A stretch of DNA of 48,361 bases from assembly GCA_030593295.1 (NCBI GenBank), contig JAUVHO010000008.1, forward strand, positions 1 through 48,361, written 5' to 3'. Positions within the stretch are counted from its first letter, which is position 1; every line of letters begins with the position of its first letter. Below the pieces are notes generated by a model, which did no database searches, was not told where the DNA came from, and saw nothing but the letters and a program-made list of their open reading frames with translations. The translations under genes and the position numbers were made by a program. The stretch is from Methanomassiliicoccales archaeon (lineage in GTDB: Archaea; Thermoplasmatota; Thermoplasmata; RBG-16-68-12; SOIM01). This document shows positions 34,614 through 43,031 of the stretch, piece by piece.

Positions 34614-35416
34614 GGGTTTGCACCCAGTTCCAGCAGTCTCTCCTTCACTGGCATCAAAGAGTCCACAATTTGCCCACAGTCTTCCGAATCCATCGGAGAA
34701 ACATCATTCAGATCAGCACCGACGACGCAGTCGCTATAAGGCACCGAACCCAGAAACTCTACATCCATCTCTTTCAAGTGCTCAACAGCAAACTCCACGT
34801 CCTTCTCTCCCCTCGATTTGTTCAAAACGGCGACAATCCGCTTCAACCCGATGTCCTCCGCCAGTTTCTTGATGTTCCTTGCGGTCTCCACAGATCTGGT
34901 ACCGGGTTCAATGACAATGATCAACACATCAACGCTCTCTGCCGTGCCTCTCCCCAGATGTTCCACGCCGGCCTCCATGTCCATGACCAGGACCTCGTCC
35001 CTCTTCAGTATCAGATGGCTGACCAGCCTCCTCACAAGCGCGTTCTCGGGGCAGAAGCAGCCGGAAGCTCCGGTCTCTATCGTGCCCAGGGTTAAGAGGG
35101 TTACACCATCCTTGGTGGGAATCCCGAACTTGTCTGCCAGGTCGCTCACTTTCGGGTTCAACGTGAAGAGCGAACCATACGAAGATCCAGGTCTCACTCC
35201 AGTTCTCTCCTCCACCAGGTCCAGCATCTTTGATATCGGCTCTGTCCCGTCCCTGACCTCTTTGGGAACTCCGAGCGCCGAACCCAGCGATGGGGACGGA
35301 TCTATGTCAACGGCCAGCACCTTCTTGCCTTCCTTTCCGAGCAGTCTGGCAAGTATGGCAGCGACCGTTGTCTTTCCAACTCCACCTTTCCCGCTGACAG
35401 CGACCCTCAAAGCCAT
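34610..35416 (-). CDS. cooC: CooC-type nickel-insertion ATPase
   Basis: P-loop ATPase of the MinD/Mrp class, 268 residues. It has the deviant Walker A VSGKGGVGKTTVAA and DIDPSPSLGSALG, and the CooC-specific metal motif GASGCFCPENALVR (C-x-C). CooC dimers load nickel into carbon monoxide dehydrogenase. The CxC pair separates it from MinD, ParA and NifH relatives. Upstream by 10 bases is cooT; downstream the SDR gene overlaps by four. CODH genes are not in the window. Confidence 0.9.
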   Translation of the reverse strand: MALRVAVSGKGGVGKTTVAAILARLLGKEGKKVLAVDIDPSPSLGSALGVPKEVRDGTEPISKMLDLVEERTGVRPGSSYGSLFTLNPKVSDLADKFGIPTKDGVTLLTLGTIETGASGCFCPENALVRRLVSHLILKRDEVLVMDMEAGVEHLGRGTAESVDVLIIVIEPGTRSVETARNIKKLAEDIGLKRIVAVLNKSRGEKDVEFAVEHLKEMDVEFLGSVPYSDCVVGADLNDVSPMDSEDCGQIVDSLMPVKERLLELGANP

Positions 35417-35426
35417 CGAAAAGCAC

Positions 35427-35615
35427 CTACTTCTCTCTCACGATCACCTGATGTTTGACAGAGTCCACGACCCTCAGTTCTCCGGTGATGGTCTTTTCCT
35501 CTCCCAGAAGCCCCACGAAGGTCAGCTGGTCACCGTCGATGAAGATCTTGGCCACGTCCTTCATTATCTCCTCGTTCTCTCCTTCCCTCTCCAAGAAGAC
35601 TGTCGATTCACACAT
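35427..35615 (-). CDS. cooT: CooT-like nickel-binding protein
   Basis: Small protein of 62 residues. It starts MCESTVFLEREG and contains VAKIFIDGDQLTFVGLLGEE and GELRVVDSVKHQVIVREK, matching the CooT family. In that family the second-residue Cys binds nickel for CO dehydrogenase maturation. The frame opens further up (35657), but the MC start and the TATA element at 35646-35657, 31-42 bases upstream, fix the start at 35615. It is the first gene of a cooT-cooC-SDR operon. Confidence 0.88.
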   Translation of the reverse strand: MCESTVFLEREGENEEIMKDVAKIFIDGDQLTFVGLLGEEKTITGELRVVDSVKHQVIVREK

Positions 35616-35645
35616 ATTTATCCCAATGGATATGAAAGTCGGATT

Positions 35646-35657
35646 CCTATTTAACAA
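35646..35657 (-). promoter_or_regulatory. TATA element for the cooT-cooC-SDR operon
   Basis: TTGTTAAATAGG on the minus strand, 31-42 bases upstream of the cooT ATG. It lies inside the longer reading frame, which argues against that frame's upstream start. Confidence 0.6.
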
Positions 35658-35703
35658 TTATTTGAATTCGTCTGGAGGAACCCAGTTCTCGAAAGGTATT
35701 TGT

Positions 35704-35726
35704 AATCACGTTCTTTGTGATGTTAC
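35704..35726. promoter_or_regulatory. Inverted repeat upstream of the SHMT-GcvT fusion gene
   Basis: ATCAC (35705-35709) and GTGAT (35717-35721) form an inverted repeat separated by seven bases. It extends with a bulge to TAATCAC / GTGATGTTA, 50-65 bases upstream of the ATG at 35772. It could be an operator or a leader hairpin. A candidate promoter (AAAGGTATTTGTAAT, 35693-35707) overlaps it. Confidence 0.4.
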
Positions 35727-35771
35727 GGTCCGAGAGGACCTGAGACGCTTGCGCTGGAAGAGGCGATATAT

Positions 35772-38700
35772 ATGACCAATACCAGAACCCCCAGGCGAAG
35801 GAGATTCCCTAAACATGCGGGACTGCATTTTGACGATCCTATTGAGGATGCGGACGAGGACATCGCTCGATTGATTCATCTGGAAGAGGAAAGGCAGGGC
35901 AGGAAGCTGATAATGATCGCGTCCGAGAGCATTTGCCCCAGGCCGGTGAAGGAGGCTCTGAACTCGGTGTTCACCAATCTGTACTCGGAAGGATTGCCGT
36001 CGATCAGAATGGACAGGGAGACCGACGACGAGGTCATGGATTACGATCTTCAGATGACCAACCACAGGAGGTTCGCGGACAGACGGTACTACAAAGGGTG
36101 CGAGTACGTCAACCTGGTGGAGACGCTGGCCAAGAGGAGGATATGCGAGCTTTACGCTACACACGATAACCCCAAGGCAAAGGTGAAGTTCACTCCCGAA
36201 GAGATATATGCGAACGTCCAGCCGCTTTCCGGTGCGATTGGGAACAATGCAATATACGACGCTTTCGTCGGGCTCGGGGACACCGTAATGGGAATGTCCC
36301 TGACCAGCGGAGGACATCTGACGCACGGAAGTCTGGTAAACAGGTCGGGCATGTTCTACAACATAATCTCATACGAAGCGGATGTGGAGACCGGAGAGCT
36401 CAAGTGGGACGAAATGGAAGACATGGTCCGCAAACACAATCCCAAGATGATCATCGCTGGCTACAGCGCCTATCCGTGGGACATCGATTGGAAGAAGTTC
36501 AGGGAACTGGCAGATATCTGTGGTGCGATACTTCTCGCCGATGTTTCCCACACCGCTGGGCTCATAGCCGCCAGGCAGATGAACAACCCAATTGGATACG
36601 CGGACGTGGTCATGTTCACGACACAGAAGACAATGTGCGGACCAAGAGGCGCTGTGATACTCACTACCGACATCGAGAAGGCGAAGAAGATCGACATTTC
36701 CGTCTTTCCTGGAGAGCAGTCCGGAGCCCATCAGAACAACATAGCGGCAAAGGCGGTTGCTTTCAAAATAGCCCAATCAGACGAGTACAAAGCGCTCGCA
36801 AAGAACATCGTTGACAATGCGAAGCACCTTGAGAAGGCGTTCCGAAAGCTCGGTCTGAAGATTGCATACAACGGCACACAAAGCCACATGGTCCTCATCG
36901 ATCTGAAGGCAATTCCCAACAAGACTGGATACACTCTGACCGGGGAGATTGCAGCGAGAATTCTGGAACTGTGTGGGATAGTTGCGAACAAGAACACGAT
37001 ACCCGGCGATGACAACGCCATCCATCCCACTGCACTGAGATTCGGCACACCCTGGGTGACCCAGAGAGGTCTCGGCAAGAAGCACATGGAGAAGATCGCC
37101 CAGCTGGCACACAGGGTCCTCACGAACATCCAACCATTCCACTGGATAGGCCGCGTCAGGAGCATCGGCAGGGGGAAGATCGACCTGGCAATCATGGAGG
37201 AGGTCAAGGCGGAGGTCGAAAAACTTGAGAGCGAGACCGTCCGTGAGATGGACATCGGGTTGGACGATTATCCGCATTACTTCGGAGCTGGTGAGGTCCA
37301 AGGGCTGAAGACTCCCTTGTACGAGAGGCACGTCGAGTTGAATGCGAGGATCTCAGAGAAGGACGGTTGGCTCGTTCCCACAAGTTACACCAAGATCAAA
37401 GAAGAGGTCGATGCGCTCGAGAAGAAAGCTGGCCTGGTGGACATCGGGGACGTGGGGATACTCGAAGTCTCCGGAAGAAGAGCAGAAGAGTTCCTGGATG
37501 AGGTCGGGACCGCTGGTATCCTCGGAATGGAATTTGGACAATCAAAGAGAACACTGTTCCTGGACAAGGACTCCACACTGCTCGCCGAGGGATTGGTGAT
37601 CCGTCTCAGGGGGAAGAAGGATTGGAGCAGGTTCATCGTGCTGACCCACGCCGTGAACACGGAGAGGATCAAGCTCTGGTTCAGGTCCCTGTCTGATTCT
37701 TATGTCATCTTCGATGAGGAGGATGTTTACAAGAAAGTTCAGGGTCCGGTCGTGGTGCGGGACATGAAGGAGGTCGAGAACCCCCGGGAAAGGCTGACAG
37801 CAATCGTGGTTCGGGGACCAAACGCCCGGAAGGTCCTCAGGGCAGCGGACTCCAATATCAAGGGATTGAAAGCGGGTCAGACCCTGACTGGCAACTTCAT
37901 GGGGACCAGGTGCGTTGTTGCGCATACCGGCTTTGGAAAGAAGGATTTGAGCTTCACAGTTCTGGTGAACCCCGGAAGCGCAGGGAAGGTCTGGGACAAG
38001 TTGATGGCTTCGGGTGAAAGGCATGGTCTGATTCCCGTCGGGTACACCGCAAGGGGCCAAGTGAGAAAGAAGCATGGAATGACGCCGCTGTCTGGGAAGA
38101 AGGTGAAGGGAAAGGCTCTGGTCAAATCTTACAGTAACCTAATCGACTTCAGCAAGCCCTACTTCATCGGTCAACGCAAGACCCTGCAATTTGCTCCAAA
38201 ATCGAAGAAGAGGAAGTACCAGTACGTCCCGGACGAAAGGGAGCCGAGGAAGAGCTGCTTGTACGATGAACATGTCAAACTGGCCGGAAAGACCAGGATA
38301 GTACCGTTCGCCGGATGGCTGATGCCAGTCTCATACGGTTCAATCGCAGAAGAGCACAAAGCGGTCAGGGAGACGGCTGGGCTGTTCGATGTTTCTCACA
38401 TGGGCACCATCGAGATATCCGGGAAATATGCAACACAGTTCTTGGACTTCGTTACCACTAACTACATCCATCTTCTGCACCCCGGCCAGAGCATGTATGG
38501 GTATATCCTTGATCCAGAGGGCACCGTGATAGACGACGTGTTCACTTACTGCTTGGCGAAGAACAAATACCTGATGGTCGCCAACGCGGTCAATGCGGAG
38601 AAGGTGCTGGCATGGTTGCACGCGGTCAACTCCATGAGGTTCATCGTGGACGATGAGAACCCCAACGCTGAGGTCAGGGAGCCCGTGAAGATCGTTGATC

Positions 38701-39470
38701 TGAAGGACAGGTCCAGCAGGAAGCGTCAGAAAGTGGACATTGCACTGCAGGGGCCGAGGTCTCTGGACGTTCTTCTCGGTCTGGTGAAGGACGAGGACCT
38801 GAAACGCAAGATAGGCCAACTCGGCAAATTCGAGTTCATCGATGCCGAGATCGCTGGAATGAGAATGATCGTGTCAAGATCTGGATACACCGGCGAGGAT
38901 GTCGGTTTTGAACTGTACATGCATCCCGATGATGCTCCCAAGTTCTGGCGATTGGTCCTCAGGGAAGGGAAGGAACTCGGCGTCAAACCCACGGCACTTG
39001 GGGCAAGAGACTCAACGAGGACCGAGGCAGGATTCCCTCTGTGGGGCAGCGAACTTGCGGGCGACCATGACATCTTCCCGTCCGAGGCTGGTTATGGGTA
39101 TTTCGTGCGATTGCACAAGCCCTTTTTCGTCGGAAGACACCGTGCCCTGGAGAAGGCGAAGGACTGGGAGAAGCAGATCATACGGTTCAGGTTGATCAAG
39201 AGGGGCGGTCGGATGGTCAAGCCTGGAAGTCCGGTACTCAATCTGGAAGGAGAGACAATCGGTCAAGTGACAACCAACCTGGTGGTCAAAGGGTTCCAAA
39301 CTGGCTTGGCGTTCGTGGAACATGGATACGCGGAGGAGGGGACCAGAATCGGAGTCTTCCCAGAACCTCGTCCAGGCAAGAAGATCGACGGCAGATCCAT
39401 CAGGGTAGGAAGCGCAACAGTCCTATCCAGACTTCAAACGCTCGAAGAACAGGTCACTAAGTTGAAGTGA
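35772..39470 (+). CDS. Serine hydroxymethyltransferase - GcvT - GcvT triple fusion
   Basis: 1232 residues in one frame. About 28-455 is a PLP serine hydroxymethyltransferase with SGGHLTHG, DVSHTAGLIAA and the PLP Lys286 in FTTQKTMCGPRG. The residue before Lys is Gln285, not the usual His. A helical linker follows (about 460-495). A first GcvT-like (aminomethyltransferase) domain spans ~497-820 and a second ~826-1232. In the second, IDDVFTYCL carries the catalytic Asp pair (Asp921/Asp922), and the folate-binding GYTGEDVGFELY block is intact. In the first the matching residues are Ala605 and Glu606, so it is probably inactive or structural. No GcvP or GcvH gene is in the window. Confidence 0.93.
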   Translation: MTNTRTPRRRRFPKHAGLHFDDPIEDADEDIARLIHLEEERQGRKLIMIASESICPRPVKEALNSVFTNLYSEGLPSIRMDRETDDEVMDYDLQMTNHRRFADRRYYKGCEYVNLVETLAKRRICELYATHDNPKAKVKFTPEEIYANVQPLSGAIGNNAIYDAFVGLGDTVMGMSLTSGGHLTHGSLVNRSGMFYNIISYEADVETGELKWDEMEDMVRKHNPKMIIAGYSAYPWDIDWKKFRELADICGAILLADVSHTAGLIAARQMNNPIGYADVVMFTTQKTMCGPRGAVILTTDIEKAKKIDISVFPGEQSGAHQNNIAAKAVAFKIAQSDEYKALAKNIVDNAKHLEKAFRKLGLKIAYNGTQSHMVLIDLKAIPNKTGYTLTGEIAARILELCGIVANKNTIPGDDNAIHPTALRFGTPWVTQRGLGKKHMEKIAQLAHRVLTNIQPFHWIGRVRSIGRGKIDLAIMEEVKAEVEKLESETVREMDIGLDDYPHYFGAGEVQGLKTPLYERHVELNARISEKDGWLVPTSYTKIKEEVDALEKKAGLVDIGDVGILEVSGRRAEEFLDEVGTAGILGMEFGQSKRTLFLDKDSTLLAEGLVIRLRGKKDWSRFIVLTHAVNTERIKLWFRSLSDSYVIFDEEDVYKKVQGPVVVRDMKEVENPRERLTAIVVRGPNARKVLRAADSNIKGLKAGQTLTGNFMGTRCVVAHTGFGKKDLSFTVLVNPGSAGKVWDKLMASGERHGLIPVGYTARGQVRKKHGMTPLSGKKVKGKALVKSYSNLIDFSKPYFIGQRKTLQFAPKSKKRKYQYVPDEREPRKSCLYDEHVKLAGKTRIVPFAGWLMPVSYGSIAEEHKAVRETAGLFDVSHMGTIEISGKYATQFLDFVTTNYIHLLHPGQSMYGYILDPEGTVIDDVFTYCLAKNKYLMVANAVNAEKVLAWLHAVNSMRFIVDDENPNAEVREPVKIVDLKDRSSRKRQKVDIALQGPRSLDVLLGLVKDEDLKRKIGQLGKFEFIDAEIAGMRMIVSRSGYTGEDVGFELYMHPDDAPKFWRLVLREGKELGVKPTALGARDSTRTEAGFPLWGSELAGDHDIFPSEAGYGYFVRLHKPFFVGRHRALEKAKDWEKQIIRFRLIKRGGRMVKPGSPVLNLEGETIGQVTTNLVVKGFQTGLAFVEHGYAEEGTRIGVFPEPRPGKKIDGRSIRVGSATVLSRLQTLEEQVTKLK

Positions 39471-40236
39471 TCATCTCTTTTCCGCTGTAGATGTTGAACC
39501 TTCTGCCTCTGAGGAAACCAATCATACCGAGGCCGTATTCCCTTGCCACGTCTATCGAATCGGCCAGAGGTGCACCTCGGGAGGCGACCATGGGTATTCC
39601 CGTTCTTAGACATTTGAGAACCAGATTGGATGTTATCCTCCCGGTGGTCATGATGATCGTGTTCTTGAACGGCTTCCCGTCCAGCAATCGCATGCCGATG
39701 ACCTTGTCCACCGCGTTGTGCCTGCTGACGTCGTGAGTGTGTGCGACTATGTTCAGATCCTTGTCGAATATGAAGGCAGAATGCAATGCCCCGGTTTCCT
39801 GGTACGGTCCAGAGAACTCCCTGGTCTTCTTGGCGGCCTCAACCAGTTCCTCAGGTTTCAGCCTCAATTCCGTCTCGACCTTTTCCAGTTTATCCCCCAT
39901 TCTCTTCTGTAGGAGGGATGGTGAGGTGCAATCGGTCCATATGATGTTGTAGTTCCTGCTGAAAGATATCTTCACTGCCTCCGCCATGCTGACCTTCACC
40001 GAGATGTTGTCCCCTCTCATCTTGTGAGAATATCCCACAATGTCCCCCACGTTCTTGATGAACCCTTCAGAGAATAAGTTCCCGAAGACGAATTCCTTGA
40101 TCTGGTCCGGGGAGATCATGGTGTCAAAGCCGATACCGTCGTTCAGTTCCAGGTGGAGGAAGGAACCTTCCGCGATCTTATCGTCAAGCTCTGAAAGTTC
40201 ACCGTCCTGCCATCTGAGGATCTTCAGTCGTCTCAT
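39457..40236 (-). CDS. fdhD: Formate dehydrogenase accessory sulfurtransferase FdhD
   Basis: Moves sulfur to the Mo/W-bisPGD cofactor of formate dehydrogenase. 259 residues with the family blocks TGALHSAFIFDKD, HTHDVSRHNAVDKVIGM, TTGRITSNLVLKC and ASRGAPLADSIDVAREYG. Bacterial FdhD has a CxxC loop; here only one Cys remains (WTDCTSPSLL). The 3' end overlaps the convergent fusion gene by 14 bases. The likely client FdhA starts at 48198. The TATA element is 26-36 bases before the ATG, which suggests a leaderless message. Confidence 0.94.
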   Translation of the reverse strand: MRRLKILRWQDGELSELDDKIAEGSFLHLELNDGIGFDTMISPDQIKEFVFGNLFSEGFIKNVGDIVGYSHKMRGDNISVKVSMAEAVKISFSRNYNIIWTDCTSPSLLQKRMGDKLEKVETELRLKPEELVEAAKKTREFSGPYQETGALHSAFIFDKDLNIVAHTHDVSRHNAVDKVIGMRLLDGKPFKNTIIMTTGRITSNLVLKCLRTGIPMVASRGAPLADSIDVAREYGLGMIGFLRGRRFNIYSGKEMITST

Positions 40237-40261
40237 TTGCAGTCATTGAATTCGGGATTTG

Positions 40262-40272
40262 CCTATAAATAG
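40262..40272 (-). promoter_or_regulatory. TATA box for fdhD
   Basis: CTATTTATAGG, 26-36 bases before the ATG at 40236. Confidence 0.6.
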
Positions 40273-40363
40273 TTGCACATTTCAACTGGTTTGACACTTG
40301 CTCAATAGGTTTCTATCTGATTTCAATCAAACAACATTTCCTGTGACGTATCAAGAGAGCTCT

Positions 40364-41884
40364 TCAGGACTCCTTATTCTCCAGTCGCTTCCTTCTCAGG
40401 GTCAAGAAAAGGACTACCAAGGATGTGAGTATCAAAGCCGCTGATAATGAGATTGCTATCCAGAGCCAATCATCTTCTTGCGAAGGGGAGTTGTCGACAA
40501 TCACTGTCACACTCGACTCTTTAGAATACTCGGACCCATCATAGAATCGTGAATAGATGGTGTGTTCGCCATCCGAAATCGCAGTAGTGTCCAGGCTATG
40601 ACTCCATGTTGTGGCACCGGTGGTTCTGACCCACTCGTCATCGTCCACACGAACCTCCACTTCTTGGACAGTTCCGTATGGATTGTAGACGATGCCCATG
40701 ACCATTACTATGCCAGATACTCTGGATCCTGCCTTGGGAGCCGTTATTGCGCATATTGGAAGGTACGTCTGTGGTGGGCCAATCGGGTTCATGAGAGGAT
40801 ATCGGTCGGAACCATCATCTCCCGAGATGTCGTAGGCATTGTCGCCTATGCCGTCAGCTCCAAGCTCATTTTGCTTCAGGCCACTGAACTGATCAGGTCC
40901 TGCGTAATCGTTCCAATAGTTGCCGCCCGATGGATAGCCATTGTCCCATGAGTTGTCCTGGCCCATGTCATCATACGCCTGAATGGTGTTGTCAACTAGG
41001 TTGTTCTGATGTATAAGAACCCTTCTTGACTCTGTGAGATAGAACCCATATTCGCTATCCGAAATGCTGTTTCCCACGATGACCGAATCTGTACAATCAT
41101 CGAGATAAATGCCACCGATGTCGGCCGAGACAGTATTCTCCACAATTGTGAAATTGGAGGAATGCCAGATGTTCATGCCCTCCCGAACGTCCAAGACAGA
41201 ATTGCCTGATATTGTGAAGTTAGAAGAGCTTCGAGTTTCAATACCCTTAATACCTGTCAGAATCGTGTTGCCAAATGTTCTAACATCAGTGGAGAACCTG
41301 ATCCCGATGCTGTCGGTCATGTTGTTATTCGAGATGGAAATATTGTTAGAGTTGGTAAGATATATGCCATGAGAACCATTCCGGGAGAATTCGCTATCTT
41401 CAATGGTCATATCTTCGGGATAAGAACCAACGATCCCATACCTATGGCTCGAGGTGATTGTACAGTTGACGATTCCAACGTTTCTAGGTGCCCAAAGACG
41501 AATACCCATGAAGTTGTCTTCAAACACGCTATCTTCTATGCGCCCATTTCTGACGATGTAGAAGGAGATGCCATCGAAATCGCCTCCCCCTGAATGAACG
41601 TACACATCTCTAATGATGAAATATGCATCTGTTCTGTCTATTCTTATACCATCTGCCTTAGATGCGTTTATCTCCCAACCTTCGATGACATATGGATCCA
41701 TGGGAGTCCCACTCCCGCTCGTTACACCGTTTGCGGTTGTGAAGTTCTCGTTGCCCTCGATTTCGATTGGAGCGTGGGGCGTGTAGGCCGATACTTCCTC
41801 GGGGACCTCAACCATAGACGAGAATGACAATGCCCAAACGGATATCAGAATCACATATGTTCGTAGCTTCCTTTCTGGTTTCAT
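40364..41884 (-). CDS. Surface-anchored NosD-like parallel beta-helix protein
   Basis: 506 residues. It has a signal peptide (to about residue 33) and the same opening as the protein at 25669: TPHAPIEIEGNENFTTANG, MDPYVIEGWEINAS and AYFIIRDVYVHSG. About nine beta-helix rungs follow, with the signature NGYPSGGNYWNDYAGPDQFSG. An Ig-like domain (VYNPYGTVQEVEVRVDDDEW) and a C-terminal membrane helix with basic tail (WIAISLSAALILTSLVVLFL) complete it. It is a shorter paralog without the PKD domain. It has a TATA box but no cassette. Confidence 0.92.
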   Translation of the reverse strand: MKPERKLRTYVILISVWALSFSSMVEVPEEVSAYTPHAPIEIEGNENFTTANGVTSGSGTPMDPYVIEGWEINASKADGIRIDRTDAYFIIRDVYVHSGGGDFDGISFYIVRNGRIEDSVFEDNFMGIRLWAPRNVGIVNCTITSSHRYGIVGSYPEDMTIEDSEFSRNGSHGIYLTNSNNISISNNNMTDSIGIRFSTDVRTFGNTILTGIKGIETRSSSNFTISGNSVLDVREGMNIWHSSNFTIVENTVSADIGGIYLDDCTDSVIVGNSISDSEYGFYLTESRRVLIHQNNLVDNTIQAYDDMGQDNSWDNGYPSGGNYWNDYAGPDQFSGLKQNELGADGIGDNAYDISGDDGSDRYPLMNPIGPPQTYLPICAITAPKAGSRVSGIVMVMGIVYNPYGTVQEVEVRVDDDEWVRTTGATTWSHSLDTTAISDGEHTIYSRFYDGSEYSKESSVTVIVDNSPSQEDDWLWIAISLSAALILTSLVVLFLTLRRKRLENKES

Positions 41885-41936
41885 TTCCCTCCCGCGTTTA
41901 TGGATTTATTGATGTTGACAAAGAAGCCATATTCCA

Positions 41937-41946
41937 GTTTATAACG
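41937..41946 (-). promoter_or_regulatory. TATA box for the third beta-helix gene
   Basis: CGTTATAAAC on the minus strand, 53-62 bases before the ATG at 41884. Confidence 0.6.
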
Positions 41947-41989
41947 CTTTCCCCGATATCCTCGAGATTGAGGTTCGGGCCTCACTATC

Positions 41990-42170
41990 GGAATTTGCCA
42001 ATCCAAAATCCAAACTTACAAAACTTCAAATCGCCCACCAGTATTATCACAGAAAGCGGGGTTTTCCCCGTCAGAATTTCTGGATTTCGGGGAGATGATG
42101 AGCTCGGAGCCAACAAGAGACCGTGTATCAGTTTGGCAATGCAGGAAGAACATTGGTTGCGGTGATGAAA
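41990..42170 (+). pseudogene. Decayed duplicate of hdrA promoter and 5' end
   Basis: This stretch matches the region around the hdrA start at a nearly constant offset of 934-939 bases. GAATTTGCC lies near 41992, CACCAGTATTAT at 42036 (42975 upstream of hdrA), and TCTGG at 42079. The ATG at 42098 corresponds exactly to hdrA's ATG 43032. Twelve codons later, in frame, VSVWQCRKNIG corresponds to VFVCQCGQNIG, with 24 of 36 bases identical. Similarity fades after about codon 25 and the frame ends at 42298. The first Cys of the CxC motif is lost (Trp). The rest of the spacer (42171-42284) holds nothing recognisable beyond CCTATAAAAACC near 42241. Confidence 0.65.
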
Positions 42171-42284
42171 CCGAAAAGGTTGCCGTCCATATACTTGTGT
42201 ATCTTCATCTCTTTCATTGGCGACATATGGATTCTGATTCTGCCTATAAAAACCTCTGTTTGTGGCGTTCGGAGATGCGGTCCC

Positions 42285-42791
42285 CTATCTTCGCTTAGAT
42301 CTCTCCAGTCTTTCTTTGTATTTCTTCAATGACCTCTTCTCGTGGGAGGTCAACCTCCCTTTCCTTTCTAGTTCATCCATCCTTCCTTGGGTTTGGACAA
42401 TGCTAGAACCCTTTTTGCGAGACTGCTTATGTGTGACTTCTTTCTTTGCTATCAGTTGTTGTTCTTTCTTCATGATGTTTAATACTTTCACGATCCTCCG
42501 GATTTCGTCATTAACCAGCTTGCCACCAACTGCATAGCTGTGCTTTCCGCTTCTCGTCTTCTGGCCATCGCGAAAGTCTGGCTCTGCGTCAAGGTGTATC
42601 TCACATTCTGTTTCAGGAAAAACTTCATCGCCAGTGCAGAGGTCGGCCTTCAGATGGAATCTTCTCCCTCCCCACCAAGCTGTTCTCCTGAAAGCAATCA
42701 TCCTTCCAGATCTTATCCTATACTTGTATCCACTCTTCTTTAGGGCTCTCTTGAATGCATCCATGCCCACAACGCCTATTTTGAAACGCAT
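42285..42791 (-). CDS. Small basic protein of unknown function
   Basis: About 168 residues, not recognised. The N-terminal half is a compact beta-rich domain (MRFKIGVVGMDAFKRAL, WWGGRRFHLKADLCTGDEVF, CEIHLDAEPDF). The C-terminal half is a Lys/Arg-rich helix region (LTSHEKRSLKKYKERLERS), likely nucleic-acid associated. Start ATG 42791; TTG 42797 is possible. It lies, in opposite orientation, between the hdrA 5' duplicate and hdrA itself. Confidence 0.7.
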   Translation of the reverse strand: MRFKIGVVGMDAFKRALKKSGYKYRIRSGRMIAFRRTAWWGGRRFHLKADLCTGDEVFPETECEIHLDAEPDFRDGQKTRSGKHSYAVGGKLVNDEIRRIVKVLNIMKKEQQLIAKKEVTHKQSRKKGSSIVQTQGRMDELERKGRLTSHEKRSLKKYKERLERSKRR

Positions 42792-42957
42792 ATCCAATAT
42801 GGATAGTTGACCCTTGCCACAAATAGCTATCGCCCGATGAGACCGTCCCTGAATGCCAAACGGATATGGGATTATTGACTACATAATTCTCAAATCCACA
42901 CCATTGTCTGCTTGTCAATTCTGAATTGTGAAATTCGCCAGCTTCTTTGCCCATCTG

Positions 42958-42971
42958 AAAAGGTTTAAGTG
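42958..42971 (+). promoter_or_regulatory. TATA element for the hdrA-fdhA operon
   Basis: AAAGGTTTAAGTG, about 61-74 bases before the ATG at 43032. It lies in the region partly duplicated around 41990-42095. Confidence 0.5.
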
Positions 42972-43031
42972 TCTCACCAGTATTATTAGCCAAAAGGGGT
43001 TCCTTTCAGTAAAATTCTGGTATGATTGGCA

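Noticed and set aside
35706-36326. 206-codon minus-strand frame at the start of the SHMT-GcvT fusion
   Set aside because: The plus strand encodes SHMT motifs and the minus frame shows none.
42262-42537. 91-codon plus-strand frame after a CCTATAAAAACC element
   Set aside because: It lies antisense to the better supported basic protein at 42285-42791, and its hydrophobic string is the complement of Lys/Arg codons.
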